The notes under the pieces were generated by a model. That model was not told the DNA's origin. It saw only the letters and a list, made by a program, of their open reading frames with translations, and made no database searches. Shown here piece after piece: positions 1-7,297 of a stretch of 19,769 nucleotides of DNA (its first letter is position 1; every line of letters starts with the position of its first letter). The position numbers and the translations under genes were made by a program. The stretch comes from JADZEJ01 sp964426815 (GTDB taxonomy: Bacteria; Patescibacteriota; Patescibacteriia; 2-12-FULL-60-25): the NCBI GenBank assembly GCA_964426815.1, contig CAYRRZ010000019.1, forward strand, positions 1 through 19,769, written 5' to 3'.

Positions 1-2
1 AA

Positions 3-55
3 ATAAAAAATCCGCTTAGAAAGCGGATTTTTTGGCTCCGAGGGTGGGGCTCGAA
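3..55. repeat. attachment-site direct repeat, distal copy (att of tRNA-Asn element)
   Basis: This 53-bp stretch is repeated exactly at 3387-3439. It contains the tRNA terminator hairpin (AATCCGCTT / AAGCGGATT) and the last 24 or so nt of the tRNA-Asn gene, including CCA. It stops where the T-arm sequence diverges (position 56 is A, against C at 3440). It is therefore a 3' tRNA remnant, not a functional tRNA, and marks the far end of an element integrated into the tRNA gene. Confidence 0.9.
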
Positions 56-130
56 ACTCCTGCCATAAGCAAAAATTTCCTCTCAAATTAGCGAATAAAA
101 CTTGGTTGAGCGAAATTATGGAGAAAAGAT

Positions 131-310
131 GTTGCCCAAAACTATCCTGGGAATACTAAAAATACCTTCGCTTGGGCAACAGGTGGGCAATGAAAAAGTC
201 TGCAGATCTTGGTCACTGAACCAGAAAATAACGCTCTACAAAAAGGTAATATTCGTATCATCTAAATCAAATATAATAGAGAGGGCGTGGGCTATATACC
301 CGTGGGCAAC
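131..310. promoter_or_regulatory. cluster of putative integrase arm-type sites (left end)
   Basis: The octamer TGGGCAAC occurs at 173-180 and 303-310, with a one-base variant at 184-191 and an inverted copy (GTTGCCCA) at 131-138. The paired arrangement at 173-191 (two copies 11 bp apart) recurs in the same orientation at 3352-3370 next to the other attachment repeat. Short repeats inside both ends of an integrated element are typical of arm-type binding sites of tyrosine integrases. The binding role is inferred. Confidence 0.5.
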
Positions 311-321
311 GGTTCGTGTAG

Positions 322-438
322 CTAGAATTTAGAAGTAGGCATCAGTTCACCGGCCTCGATCAAGTCAGCGAGGTAGACCTTGATCGCTTGTACTCCGTTA
401 TTTGTAAGGTAGCCCAACTCGGTCGTACCATGATCTTG
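322..438 (-). pseudogene. 38-codon C-terminal gene fragment, unrecognised
   Basis: On the minus strand a frame runs from just after an in-frame TAA (439-441) to a TAG at 322-324. It reads TELGYLTNNGVQAIKVYLADLIEAGEL and so on, which looks like real protein composition, but there is no plausible start codon. It may be the tail of a broken gene, perhaps a small helical DNA-binding protein such as an excisionase, left beside the integrase. No function can be assigned. The overlapping open frame that starts inside the integrase gene is a shadow. Confidence 0.25.
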
Positions 439-494
439 TTACTAGAGATCGTGTGAGCAATTTTTAGCACCTTATTCAATAGTAGAACCGTCTT

Positions 495-1523
495 ATGCCG
501 ACTAGAAAAGTCCGCAAAAGTTGGTGGGTCGATTTTTGTTGGCAAGGAACTCGATATCGAAAGCGTAGTCCACTCAACACGAGGGCTGGAGCACAGATGT
601 TTGAAGTTACTCTGCGTACCGCCCTAGCCCAGGGGAAGGATATCCATTCTCCAGCTCAACGGGCACCAACTTTTGAAGATTTTTCCCATCGTTGGCTTGA
701 GGTCCATGTGCGCTTGAACAACAAACCGTCTGAGCAGCAGACGAAGATAGGCACTCTCAAGCTTCATCTGCTCCCCTACTTTGGACATCTACCACTGGAC
801 CAGATTCGTAAGATGAGGATCGAAGAATTTAAAGTGGCTCAATTAAAGAAGGGTTTGCGACCTAAAACTGTCAACAACCAGTTGGCGATACTTAGCAAAT
901 GTTTGCGATGCGCTGTCGAATGGGAAGTCATCCAGAATGCGCCTCGCGTCGGAATGCTTCGAGCTACTGCTCCGCCTATTCAGACTCTCGATACTGCTCA
1001 AGTGAACGCCCTCCTCGCTACTACTGACGGCACCAGGTGGGCCGCCCTGATTCGCGTCGCTCTTCGTACTGGACTTCGACACGGTGAACTGATCGGCCTC
1101 ACCTGGAAAAATGTCGACCTCGATAAGAGATCCATTACTGTTTCCCAGTCTATTGTTCGAGGGATTGTTGGCACACCGAAGAATCATCGGGCTCGATATA
1201 TTCCGCTGACAATTGATGCAGTTGCTGCTTTACGGCGGCTCCGTGAAACTGCACCTCCTCATTTCGAGTACGTTTTCAGTCTAGATGGAACACCCCTTGT
1301 TCCGAGTCAAACCCACCGAATCCTCTCTTGTTTGGCAAAGAAGGCATTCTCCCGAAACATAGGCTGGCATCTCCTTAGGCATACGTTTGCTACTCAACTA
1401 GCAACGCGTGGCGCGCCCCTGCATTTGGTGAAGGAGCTATTGGGCCACCAGACGATCACGATGACCATGCGCTACGCACACGCAGCTCCTGAGGCTCTGC
1501 ATGAAGCGGTTGCACTTTTGTGA
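495..1523 (+). CDS. tyrosine recombinase / integrase
   Basis: The 342-aa protein is a phage-type site-specific integrase that would recombine the element with the 3' end of tRNA-Asn. An N-terminal basic segment (about 1-30, possible arm-binding domain) is followed by a SAM-like core-binding domain (about 55-155) and a catalytic domain (about 160-342). The catalytic residues are visible: R195 in TGLRHGEL, H292-x-x-R295 in HLLRHTF, H318 in LLGH and the nucleophile Y327 in MRYAH. Length is normal for the family. No strong Shine-Dalgarno precedes ATG 495. The gene ends 6 bp from the convergent RT stop. Position inside tRNA-derived repeats supports the role. Confidence in the family is very high; the exact att partner is inferred. 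Confidence 0.95.
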   Translation: MPTRKVRKSWWVDFCWQGTRYRKRSPLNTRAGAQMFEVTLRTALAQGKDIHSPAQRAPTFEDFSHRWLEVHVRLNNKPSEQQTKIGTLKLHLLPYFGHLPLDQIRKMRIEEFKVAQLKKGLRPKTVNNQLAILSKCLRCAVEWEVIQNAPRVGMLRATAPPIQTLDTAQVNALLATTDGTRWAALIRVALRTGLRHGELIGLTWKNVDLDKRSITVSQSIVRGIVGTPKNHRARYIPLTIDAVAALRRLRETAPPHFEYVFSLDGTPLVPSQTHRILSCLAKKAFSRNIGWHLLRHTFATQLATRGAPLHLVKELLGHQTITMTMRYAHAAPEALHEAVALL

Positions 1524-1529
1524 CAAGAC

Positions 1530-2783
1530 TCATGTACGTTTAGCTGAACCCCTGACCCGTTTTTTAGACTTTCTTTTTTTTCGTTTCCGTGGCTTGAAAG
1601 CATCTGTCATTTTCGCAATTTTTTCCTTTATGGCTTTCCTATCTTCTGGTTTTGTACCGCAAGCCTCCATCAGTAAATCAAAATTCTTCTCAATTTTTTG
1701 ATCTAACCTCCTGAACTCATCTTGAACGTCACAAAAGCTATAAGCACTGCTCCACCCTATAATTGTTCGGTTCAATTCAAGGACAAATTCTTCTAAAGAT
1801 ATTTGCTTTTTCGTTTCATTTTTTTTGGAATACAGAGAAGTTCTATACCGTATAGGTAAAATAATCGAATCTATAAAATTCTTATAGCTTTTATGCTTAA
1901 TAAGCAACTTTTTGTTACGCATCACTACCCCAAGAATACTGATTGTGCCGGCGTTAAAGTCATCTATCATTGTTTTATCAGGGGTATCCAATTCGTGGAC
2001 CGATAAATTTAGTAATGCGAAATATTTTCGAGCAATTTCGTATATTTCTTCTGCCATTTCTCGCGTCTTACAAAAAACTACGAGATCATCAATATACCTA
2101 AAATGTCTCACTTCAGTATTTTTTGATAAAATCTTATCTAATTCAAGCAAATAAAGATTCGCCATGAAAGGCGATATCGGCGTTCCCTGAGGTATGCCCG
2201 AGCGCGAAGTTTGATCAAGATATTGTTCAAACAATTTATTTAAAAATGGTTCATCAAAATGGCTGTAAAAAATATTTCTTAAATTTTCTACGTTGATGGA
2301 AGGAAAGAAGTTTATTATGTCAGTTTTTAGAGCATACTTGTATCCAGCATCGTAATTTTGTCGAGCTCGTCGCAGTTCATCTTTTATTTTTGTTCCTTTG
2401 ATCGACCCAATGACACTGTTTTTAGAAAACTCTTCATGCATTTTTTGACCTAAATAGTCAGCCATCACTTTTTGTACGATTCGATCTTTTACACACGGTG
2501 CTTGTATTATTCGAGGAGATTTGCCAGGTCGAGGTATTAGATACTCTTTTAATTTTGAAAAATTAAAAATACCGCCTTGAATGCGGTTGGTTATCTCTTC
2601 GATGTTTGCTTCTTCGGCCTCTTTGAACTTTTTAATCGTGACTCCATCAATACCTCTTGAGTACCTGCGCTTTATTACTGATTTGTGACGATAAATACTC
2701 TTCCAAGCTTTGGTGAGAAGATTTTTATTTATTTCAAGCATGTTTGGAATGGTGGGCGACTTTGGCCGAAGTCGCCCCTCCAT
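1530..2783 (-). CDS. group-II-intron-like reverse transcriptase (no endonuclease domain)
   Basis: The 417-aa RT shows RT0/1-like RRYSRGIDGVTIKKF (39-53), KTDIINFFPSI with a catalytic Asp (about 155), SGIPQGTPISPFMANLYL (195-212) and the active-site box YIDD (230-233). A thumb/X-like segment with NRTIIGWSSAY...FRRLD (338-361) resembles group II maturases. The tail is strongly basic (about 395-417). No HNH endonuclease is present, and no intron domain V is seen beyond the stop, where the integrase gene lies 6 bp away, so this is not an intact group II intron. No retron VTG-type motif is visible. A later ATG at 2741 (MLEINKN) is an alternative start, because the first 14 codons fall in a GC-rich hairpin (2754-2777). 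It is probably element cargo, perhaps a defence-type or domesticated group-II-like RT; the subclass is unresolved. Confidence 0.9.
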   Translation of the reverse strand: MEGRLRPKSPTIPNMLEINKNLLTKAWKSIYRHKSVIKRRYSRGIDGVTIKKFKEAEEANIEEITNRIQGGIFNFSKLKEYLIPRPGKSPRIIQAPCVKDRIVQKVMADYLGQKMHEEFSKNSVIGSIKGTKIKDELRRARQNYDAGYKYALKTDIINFFPSINVENLRNIFYSHFDEPFLNKLFEQYLDQTSRSGIPQGTPISPFMANLYLLELDKILSKNTEVRHFRYIDDLVVFCKTREMAEEIYEIARKYFALLNLSVHELDTPDKTMIDDFNAGTISILGVVMRNKKLLIKHKSYKNFIDSIILPIRYRTSLYSKKNETKKQISLEEFVLELNRTIIGWSSAYSFCDVQDEFRRLDQKIEKNFDLLMEACGTKPEDRKAIKEKIAKMTDAFKPRKRKKRKSKKRVRGSAKRT

Positions 2784-3105
2784 GCTACTTACTTTATTTC
2801 AGCTTGACTGCGCTTGTCAAACTTCGAACTTTGTACTCAGGCTTTGCCCTTTCCTTTGATCTCTGTTTGGTCAGCTGACCAGTCTCTCGTCGCTCAGATT
2901 ATGCTTCACAGTGTATATCCTGTGCGCGACTTCATTTCACCCTGCAGCCTTGCTTTCGCAAGCGAGATTGGACCTCGAACCTTTTCACAGGTGGCTATCC
3001 TGTTTTTAGAGCAGACTCTTTTTAGAGTTCTCTTTCTGCTCTTCGTTGTTTTCTGCTTCTTCCTTCTTCGGGATTTGTGAGACTTTCGCCTCTCCTTCCC
3101 GTTGT
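2784..3105 (-). ncRNA. structured RT leader, candidate non-coding RNA
   Basis: About 320 nt separate a good extended -10 (3112-3120) from the RT start, with no reading frame that looks real. Read on the minus strand it holds several strong hairpins. AGAGCAG/CTGCTCT (3036-3042 with 3008-3014) has an inner ACTCT/AGAGT stem. CTTGC-GAAA-GCAAG (2949-2962) is capped by a GNRA loop. CACAG/CTGTG spans 2907-2924. A perfect 12-bp palindrome lies at 2869-2880. A further hairpin (2754-2777) overlaps the first RT codons. A long structured RNA just upstream of a solitary RT resembles retron and defence-RT layouts, but neither the RNA nor its partner role is proven. Confidence 0.5.
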
Positions 3106-3111
3106 GTTTTT

Positions 3112-3120
3112 ATTCTAGCA
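3112..3120 (-). promoter_or_regulatory. extended -10 promoter for RT leader/RT
   Basis: On the minus strand the sequence reads TGCTAGAAT, a TGn extended -10 with TAGAAT matching five of six consensus bases. No good -35 lies 17 bp upstream. It would start transcription near 3105, giving a roughly 320-nt leader before the RT. Confidence 0.45.
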
Positions 3121-3351
3121 CTTGAATTCAGTGATTGCTACTCCCTCACCTGTGGATAACACTGCATTCCAATTTGGTGAAGCTTCTACGTTCCAAGTAA
3201 TTTTGTGATTCAGACTGCGCTGGACAACCTAGCCCAGTTCAAGAGGGTGGGGTTCATGCCCAATGCTGAGTGCTTTCAAAAAATGAAACATTCATTTTGC
3301 TAAGGAATTCGGACGCTTTCATTTTCCAATTTTGATCTTTTCAGAAATATA
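3121..3351. other. intergenic stretch inside the element, no feature seen
   Basis: I see no convincing gene, RNA or repeat here. It separates the RT leader promoter from the right-end TGGGCAAC pair. Confidence 0.5.
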
Positions 3352-3370
3352 TGGGCAACAGGTGGGCAAC
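3352..3370. promoter_or_regulatory. paired putative integrase arm-type sites (right end)
   Basis: Two TGGGCAAC octamers (3352-3359 and 3363-3370) are separated by AGG. This is the same arrangement and orientation as 173-191 at the left end. They lie 17 bp inside the right attachment repeat. Integrase binding is inferred. Confidence 0.5.
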
Positions 3371-3386
3371 GGATGAAGTTTCGCAT

Positions 3387-3439
3387 ATAAAAAATCCGCT
3401 TAGAAAGCGGATTTTTTGGCTCCGAGGGTGGGGCTCGAA
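3387..3439. repeat. attachment-site direct repeat, copy in intact tRNA-Asn
   Basis: This is an exact 53-bp copy of 3-55. It covers the tRNA-Asn terminator and the 3' part of the tRNA (acceptor 3' strand and part of the T arm), and forms the right boundary of the integrated element. Confidence 0.9.
3389..3417 (-). terminator. Rho-independent terminator of tRNA-Asn
   Basis: A 13-bp stem (3389-3401 with 3405-3417) has a 3-nt loop. In minus-strand reading the right arm ends in a U run, directly after the encoded CCA. The hairpin is also present in the distal attachment copy. Confidence 0.75.
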
Positions 3440-3491
3440 CCCACGACCAATTGATTAACAGTCAACTGCTCTACCACTGAGCTACCTCGGA
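3417..3491 (-). tRNA. tRNA-Asn(GTT)
   Basis: The minus strand folds as a standard 75-nt tRNA with encoded CCA. The acceptor stem is TCCGAGG/CCTCGGA. The D arm contains AGCTCAGTGGTAGAGC. The anticodon loop reads CTGTTAA with anticodon GTT (Asn), and the T loop is TTCGAGC. Discriminator is G. The 3' half overlaps the 53-bp attachment repeat, so the gene was rebuilt on element integration. Confidence 0.96.
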
Positions 3492-3552
3492 ATAGTTGTG
3501 ATTCGAGCGATTCCCGAATGTGGCAGTAGTCTACCTAGCGATAAAACATGCG

Positions 3553-3975
3553 TCAAGGCACAAAAATACGCCAGAAACAGGGTGTTTTTAGGCGTAATTC
3601 GGAGCGTCTGGCTCGACCGAGGGACGTTTTGATGAATTTTTCTCGGTGATCCCGAGCGTATGCCAAAGGGCTGACATCAGGTGGAATGTACTCTCCCAGC
3701 CCCTGAATATCGTTTTGGCGGCCTATGTAGGCGCGTGCGAAGCTTTCCAGTGGGAAGACGACGAAGTTGCGACGTTGCATCTCATCTTCGGCGTCAATCC
3801 ATTTTTGGAGAAGTTCATCGAAATCGTCTGCGGTGTCAAAGTCTAGGTCGAGGTAGACTTCTGCATAGGCCAGGCCGGCCTCACAGTAGGTATCGACCAG
3901 TTCAGCATCACTTTGCTCTCTCAGTGGCACTTCATACCAAGGCCACAGCTTTCGTAGCCATTTCCAGAAGGACAT
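3553..3975 (-). CDS. hypothetical 140-aa protein
   Basis: Start chosen at ATG 3975 (MSFWKWLRK) because AAGGAG lies 5 nt upstream; a longer frame reaches 4023 but has no such signal. The N-terminus is basic and tryptophan-rich (WKWLRKLWPWYEVPL). A strongly acidic helical stretch follows (LDLDFDTADDFDELLQKWIDAEDE), and the C-terminus is basic. I see no transmembrane segment and recognise no family. It stands alone between tRNA-Asn and rpoD, just outside the integrated element. The good ribosome site and sensible composition make it a real gene; its function is unknown. Confidence 0.7.
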   Translation of the reverse strand: MSFWKWLRKLWPWYEVPLREQSDAELVDTYCEAGLAYAEVYLDLDFDTADDFDELLQKWIDAEDEMQRRNFVVFPLESFARAYIGRQNDIQGLGEYIPPDVSPLAYARDHREKFIKTSLGRARRSELRLKTPCFWRIFVP

Positions 3976-4034
3976 CGGTACTCCTTGTGACAGAATTTGA
4001 TCATAAAGTTGAAATAAAGTCAATCCATGTATAC

Positions 4035-4098
4035 AAAAATCCCCCGCCGCTTCCCCCGTTACTCTGGTGAGCTTTGGGGGATGTTTTGGGGGATTTTT
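4035..4098. terminator. bidirectional terminator after rpoD
   Basis: Inverted repeat AAAAATCCCCC (4035-4045) pairs with GGGGGATTTTT (4088-4098), and additional C5/G5 tracts sit inside the loop. T runs on both outer sides allow termination of rpoD on the minus strand and of any plus-strand transcription. Confidence 0.65.
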
Positions 4099-4106
4099 TT
4101 GACTGT

Positions 4107-5366
4107 TTAGTAGTCAACCAATTTCTTGATGAGATGATGTTGTTGGATCTTCTCAATTGCTTTAGCTTCAATCTGACGAATACGTTCGCGGGTGACATCA
4201 AATTCTTTACCGACTTCTTCAAGGGTGTGGCTGACGCCATCGACCAAGCCGAAGCGCATTTCGAGAATTTTTTGTTCACGTGGGCTCAAATCCTTGATGA
4301 TGTTTGATACATTGTCATGCAAGATTTGGAGCGCGGCCGAACGATCTGGGGTGACGTTTTTAACGTCTTCGATAAAGTCTTCAAGGGTCGAGTCTTCATC
4401 ATCATCACCGACAGAGGTTTCGAGCGAAACCGTGTCCTGTGAAATCTTGATGATGTGACGAACTTTGTCGAGCTCTTCGCCCATTTCTGCGGCGATTTCT
4501 TCTGGCAATGGTTCTCGACCGAGGTCTTGAATGAGCTGACGTTCGATTTGTTGAAACTTATTAATGGTTTCAACCATGTGCACCGGAATACGAATGGTGC
4601 GGCTCTGGTCAGCTAAGGCGCGTGTGATGGCCTGACGAATCCACCAGGTTGCATAGGTTGAGAATTTGAATCCTTTGCGGTATTCAAATTTTTTCACGGC
4701 GCGGAATAAACCGATATTACCTTCTTGAATCAAGTCGAGAAGCGATAAAGATTTACCGGTGAACTTTTTGGCGATAGACACCACCAAACGGAGGTTGGCT
4801 TCGATCAAACGCTTTTCAGCTTCTTTTTCACCACGTTCCTTGCGTTTTGCGAGAGCAATTTCTTCTTCGGCAGTTAACAATGGGATCTTACCGATTTCGC
4901 GCAAATACATTTGAATCGATTCGACCGTGAGATCAAAGGGATCCATCTTGGCGCGACGTTCGTCCGTGCTGTGGAGGCCTTGGAGAATTTGAGTGCGCTC
5001 TTGGGCGCGACCGAGAATCCCCTCTTTGGCATCAACAATGGTCAAACCGGCGGAATCGAGACGATCGATAAATGCTTCAAAGGTGGAGATATAATCTTCC
5101 ACTTCTGGAAATGCAAATAAGACTTCCTGTTCGGTAAGGAAGCTTCGGGTGCGAGCTTTGTCGAATAATTTGTCGAGCGCTTCGGTTGAAGGTGGCTCAG
5201 ACTTTACATACGGAGCTGCTTTTACGGCCTTCACTGGTTCATCCTTTTTCGCTGGTGCTGTTGGCTTTTTTGCCACGACCGGCTTGGTGCTTTTCTTCAG
5301 GAGGGGTTTGGCTGGTTTTTTGGTCATGCTTGTTCGAGGTGCGATCTTCTTTTTGGATATGGCCAT
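4107..5366 (-). CDS. rpoD: primary RNA polymerase sigma factor (sigma-70/SigA)
   Basis: The protein is about 419 aa from the preferred start at 5366 (MAISKKK); an upstream ATG at 5405 adds 13 residues without a better ribosome site. A lysine/alanine/proline-rich N-terminus (about 1-60) is followed by a region-1.1-like helical part. Region 1.2 follows (DPFDLTVESIQMYLREIGKIPLL), then region 2 with NLRLVVSIAKKF, LDLIQEGNIGLFRAVKKFEYRKGFKFSTYATWWIRQAI (core binding, -10 recognition and melting). Region 3 contains IRIPVHMVETINK. Region 4 ends with TLEEVGKEFDVTRERIRQIEAKAIEKI, the -35 helix-turn-helix. It directs housekeeping transcription. It lies 84 bp downstream of dnaG on the same strand, the common dnaG-rpoD arrangement. 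A bidirectional terminator follows. Confidence 0.97.
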   Translation of the reverse strand: MAISKKKIAPRTSMTKKPAKPLLKKSTKPVVAKKPTAPAKKDEPVKAVKAAPYVKSEPPSTEALDKLFDKARTRSFLTEQEVLFAFPEVEDYISTFEAFIDRLDSAGLTIVDAKEGILGRAQERTQILQGLHSTDERRAKMDPFDLTVESIQMYLREIGKIPLLTAEEEIALAKRKERGEKEAEKRLIEANLRLVVSIAKKFTGKSLSLLDLIQEGNIGLFRAVKKFEYRKGFKFSTYATWWIRQAITRALADQSRTIRIPVHMVETINKFQQIERQLIQDLGREPLPEEIAAEMGEELDKVRHIIKISQDTVSLETSVGDDDEDSTLEDFIEDVKNVTPDRSAALQILHDNVSNIIKDLSPREQKILEMRFGLVDGVSHTLEEVGKEFDVTRERIRQIEAKAIEKIQQHHLIKKLVDY

Positions 5367-5450
5367 AGGCCTGGGGTCTATCCCGAGTCGACAGGAATCC
5401 TTCATCGAGGAAGGGCCATCGGAATGGGACAGAAAAAAATGAATCGTTAT

Positions 5451-7196
5451 TTATGACAGGTCACTAAATTGCGCAAGGAGTTGGCGGATGCGATTTTCAT
5501 CGCCCGCTCGCTCGGCCTCACGCATCTGTGCTTCCAGGTCCAGGCGATGCCGATTGACGCGTATTTTGCGTAATTCAGCACTTGCAAGGTCGAGCTCTCG
5601 CCGGAGAGTCACGGCCGACTGGTCTTGGAATTCGCGGTCTGCAAAGGCCGCGAGATAATTTAAACGATCATGGTCCGGCGAACGGGGTGCATCATACGCT
5701 CCTAAAGCCTGTTCGGCAAGCGTTTCGAAATCCGGCTGGAGATAGATTAGGGCGTCTACGCGGTCGGATAATTCATCTTCACGGGTACGGATTTTAGGGG
5801 CTGGAGCCGTTTTTTGCGCCTCCCCTGCACCAAATTGGCTTCCGCCGTCATTCCCCTGAAAACGGGAATCGGTATTTACCCCAGCTTTTGGCTTAAAATT
5901 CAGGTTATTTGGGCGTGGGGTTTGGGAACGTAAGACCTCCCGGAGGGATTCTTCGGAAATTTCGAGGTCATTTGTGAGACGCTTAATCCAGGCATCCCGC
6001 TCGACGGGATTTGGGATACGCAGGAGCTCAGGGACGAGTTCAGCCGCAATCTGCTTTTTGCTTTCGGGCTTGGTTGTATCTTTGCCACGAAAGGCATGGC
6101 GATAAACCCAGTCCATAATAGGTACGGCTTTTGCAATGGCGTCGGTCCACAGCTTTGGGTCTTTGCGTACAAGATCATCGGCATCCTTCCCCTGCTCTGG
6201 CGGAATGGTGATGATGCGCACATCAAAATCTTGCTGACGAGCTAAATCCAAACCACGCAAGGTCGCTGCACTGCCTGCATTGTCAGCGTCAAAGGCAATC
6301 GCGAGATGTGTCGTGAAGCGTTTTAAGAGCTGTAATTGCTCCGCGGTTAAAGCTGTTCCGGATGCAGCGACGACAAAAGGAATAGTAAATTGATGAGATG
6401 ACAATACATCCATGTTTCCTTCAACAATCACGGCCGTGTTTTGTCGTTTTATTTCGCCTTTGGCTTTATCCAGGCCATAGAGCACATGGCTTTTTTTATA
6501 GACCATGGTTTCTGGTGTGTTCACATACTTTGGCTGATCTTTGGCATCGGTCAAAATACGGCCGGTAAATCCAATCGCATTTCCATGGACATCGCGAATG
6601 GTAAACATGAGGCGGCCACGAAAGCGATCATATACGCCACTCCCCTTGTCTCGTTTTTGACACAAGCCCGCGCGAACGAGTTCGTCTTCGGTAATGTCTT
6701 TTTCTTTTAATGCATTGGCGAGCGCATCCCACGATTCTGGCGCATAGCCGATACCCCACAAGTCGCCGGTTAAATCATCGATGCCGCGTTTGGCAGCATA
6801 GGCTCGGGCAATTTCGGCTTCTGGAGCCTGTAACAAAAACGAACGATAAAATTTAGAGGCGAGCTCGGTGATGTCGTATAAACGTCTTTTATCGCTTGAA
6901 AGTTGTGGATCAAATTGCGGCAATTCAACACCTGCTTTTTGAGCGAGCAAAGCTAAAGCTTCTGGAAAATCTAAGCCCTCGATTTTTTGGACAAAAGAAA
7001 TCAGATCGCCGCCCAAGTCACATCCAAAACAGTGCCAGGATTGGCGCGGACGATTCACATAAAAACTCGGCGTTTTTTCTTGGTGAAATGGGCAATTTGC
7101 CTTAAAACTGCCTGAACCAGCCGGTTTTAGGGTTACATATTCGCCCACGATGTCGGCGACATCCAGGCGTGATTTGATGTCGGTGACTGCATCCAT
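5451..7196 (-). CDS. dnaG: DNA primase DnaG
   Basis: The 581-aa primase makes RNA primers at the replication fork. The start is set at 7196 (MDAVTDIKSRLDVADIVGEYVTLK), the usual DnaG N-terminus; the frame extends to 7316 but that part runs through the terminator and last array hairpin. The CHC2 zinc finger has C35, H38, C56 and C59 (CPFHQEKTPSF ... WHCFGC). The catalytic core follows, with TOPRIM motifs AVIVEGNMDV, VVAASGTALT and LAIAFDADNAGSAA. A REP-like palindrome encodes DSRFQGND (about 443-450) in the linker before a short C-terminal helicase-interaction region. Upstream lies the array terminator, so the gene may depend on its own weak promoter or on read-through. rpoD follows. Confidence 0.96.
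   Translation of the reverse strand: MDAVTDIKSRLDVADIVGEYVTLKPAGSGSFKANCPFHQEKTPSFYVNRPRQSWHCFGCDLGGDLISFVQKIEGLDFPEALALLAQKAGVELPQFDPQLSSDKRRLYDITELASKFYRSFLLQAPEAEIARAYAAKRGIDDLTGDLWGIGYAPESWDALANALKEKDITEDELVRAGLCQKRDKGSGVYDRFRGRLMFTIRDVHGNAIGFTGRILTDAKDQPKYVNTPETMVYKKSHVLYGLDKAKGEIKRQNTAVIVEGNMDVLSSHQFTIPFVVAASGTALTAEQLQLLKRFTTHLAIAFDADNAGSAATLRGLDLARQQDFDVRIITIPPEQGKDADDLVRKDPKLWTDAIAKAVPIMDWVYRHAFRGKDTTKPESKKQIAAELVPELLRIPNPVERDAWIKRLTNDLEISEESLREVLRSQTPRPNNLNFKPKAGVNTDSRFQGNDGGSQFGAGEAQKTAPAPKIRTREDELSDRVDALIYLQPDFETLAEQALGAYDAPRSPDHDRLNYLAAFADREFQDQSAVTLRRELDLASAELRKIRVNRHRLDLEAQMREAERAGDENRIRQLLAQFSDLS
5847..5870. repeat. REP-like palindrome embedded in dnaG
   Basis: ATTCCC (5850-5855) and GGGAAT (5864-5869) form an inverted repeat inside the coding frame. 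The translation DSRFQGND is the typical product of the dispersed bacterial GTCATTCCC...GGGAATC element. It sits in the non-conserved linker of DnaG, in frame. Confidence 0.55.
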
Positions 7197-7239
7197 GCAA
7201 AGAGCTTGCCATGCCGCAGACTTGTCGGCAAACGTAATA

Positions 7240-7284
7240 TTCAAAAAAGAAAACAGCCGTTTGCGCGAAATGCACGAACGGCTG
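7240..7284 (-). terminator. Rho-independent terminator ending the loop array
   Basis: CAGCCGTT (7254-7261) pairs with AACGGCTG (7277-7284), and minus-strand reading then continues into TTTTCTTTTTT. It lies immediately after the last array loop and 44 bp before the dnaG start. It is good evidence that the array is transcribed on the minus strand and ends here. Confidence 0.72.
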
Positions 7285-7297
7285 AACAGGAGACGAA

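Larger units (their letters stand above)
56..3386. mobile_element. tRNA-Asn-integrated element (tyrosine recombinase + reverse transcriptase)
   Basis: The element lies between two 53-bp direct repeats derived from the 3' end of tRNA-Asn. This is the classic target of tyrosine-recombinase elements. It contains one integrase (495-1523), one RT (1530-2783, convergent with a 6-bp gap), a long structured RT leader, and TGGGCAAC repeats near both ends. No replication, capsid or conjugation gene is visible, so it is a satellite-like or minimal integrative element with the RT as probable cargo. The tRNA remains intact on the right side. Boundaries are seen directly in the sequence; mobility is inferred. 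Confidence 0.82.

Noticed and set aside
102..332. 76-aa plus-strand open frame at the left end of the element
   Set aside because: No ribosome site, poor protein-like composition, and it spans the TGGGCAAC repeats. Treated as non-coding end sequence.
1530..2783. Diversity-generating retroelement or intact group II intron
   Set aside because: No adenine-variable template/variable repeat pair is seen, and no intron domain V or intron boundaries surround the RT. The array is 4.5 kb away and does not look like a template repeat.
2814..3080. 88-aa plus-strand open frame antisense to the RT leader
   Set aside because: It has no ribosome site, and its low-complexity Phe/Leu-rich end is the complement of A-rich leader sequence.
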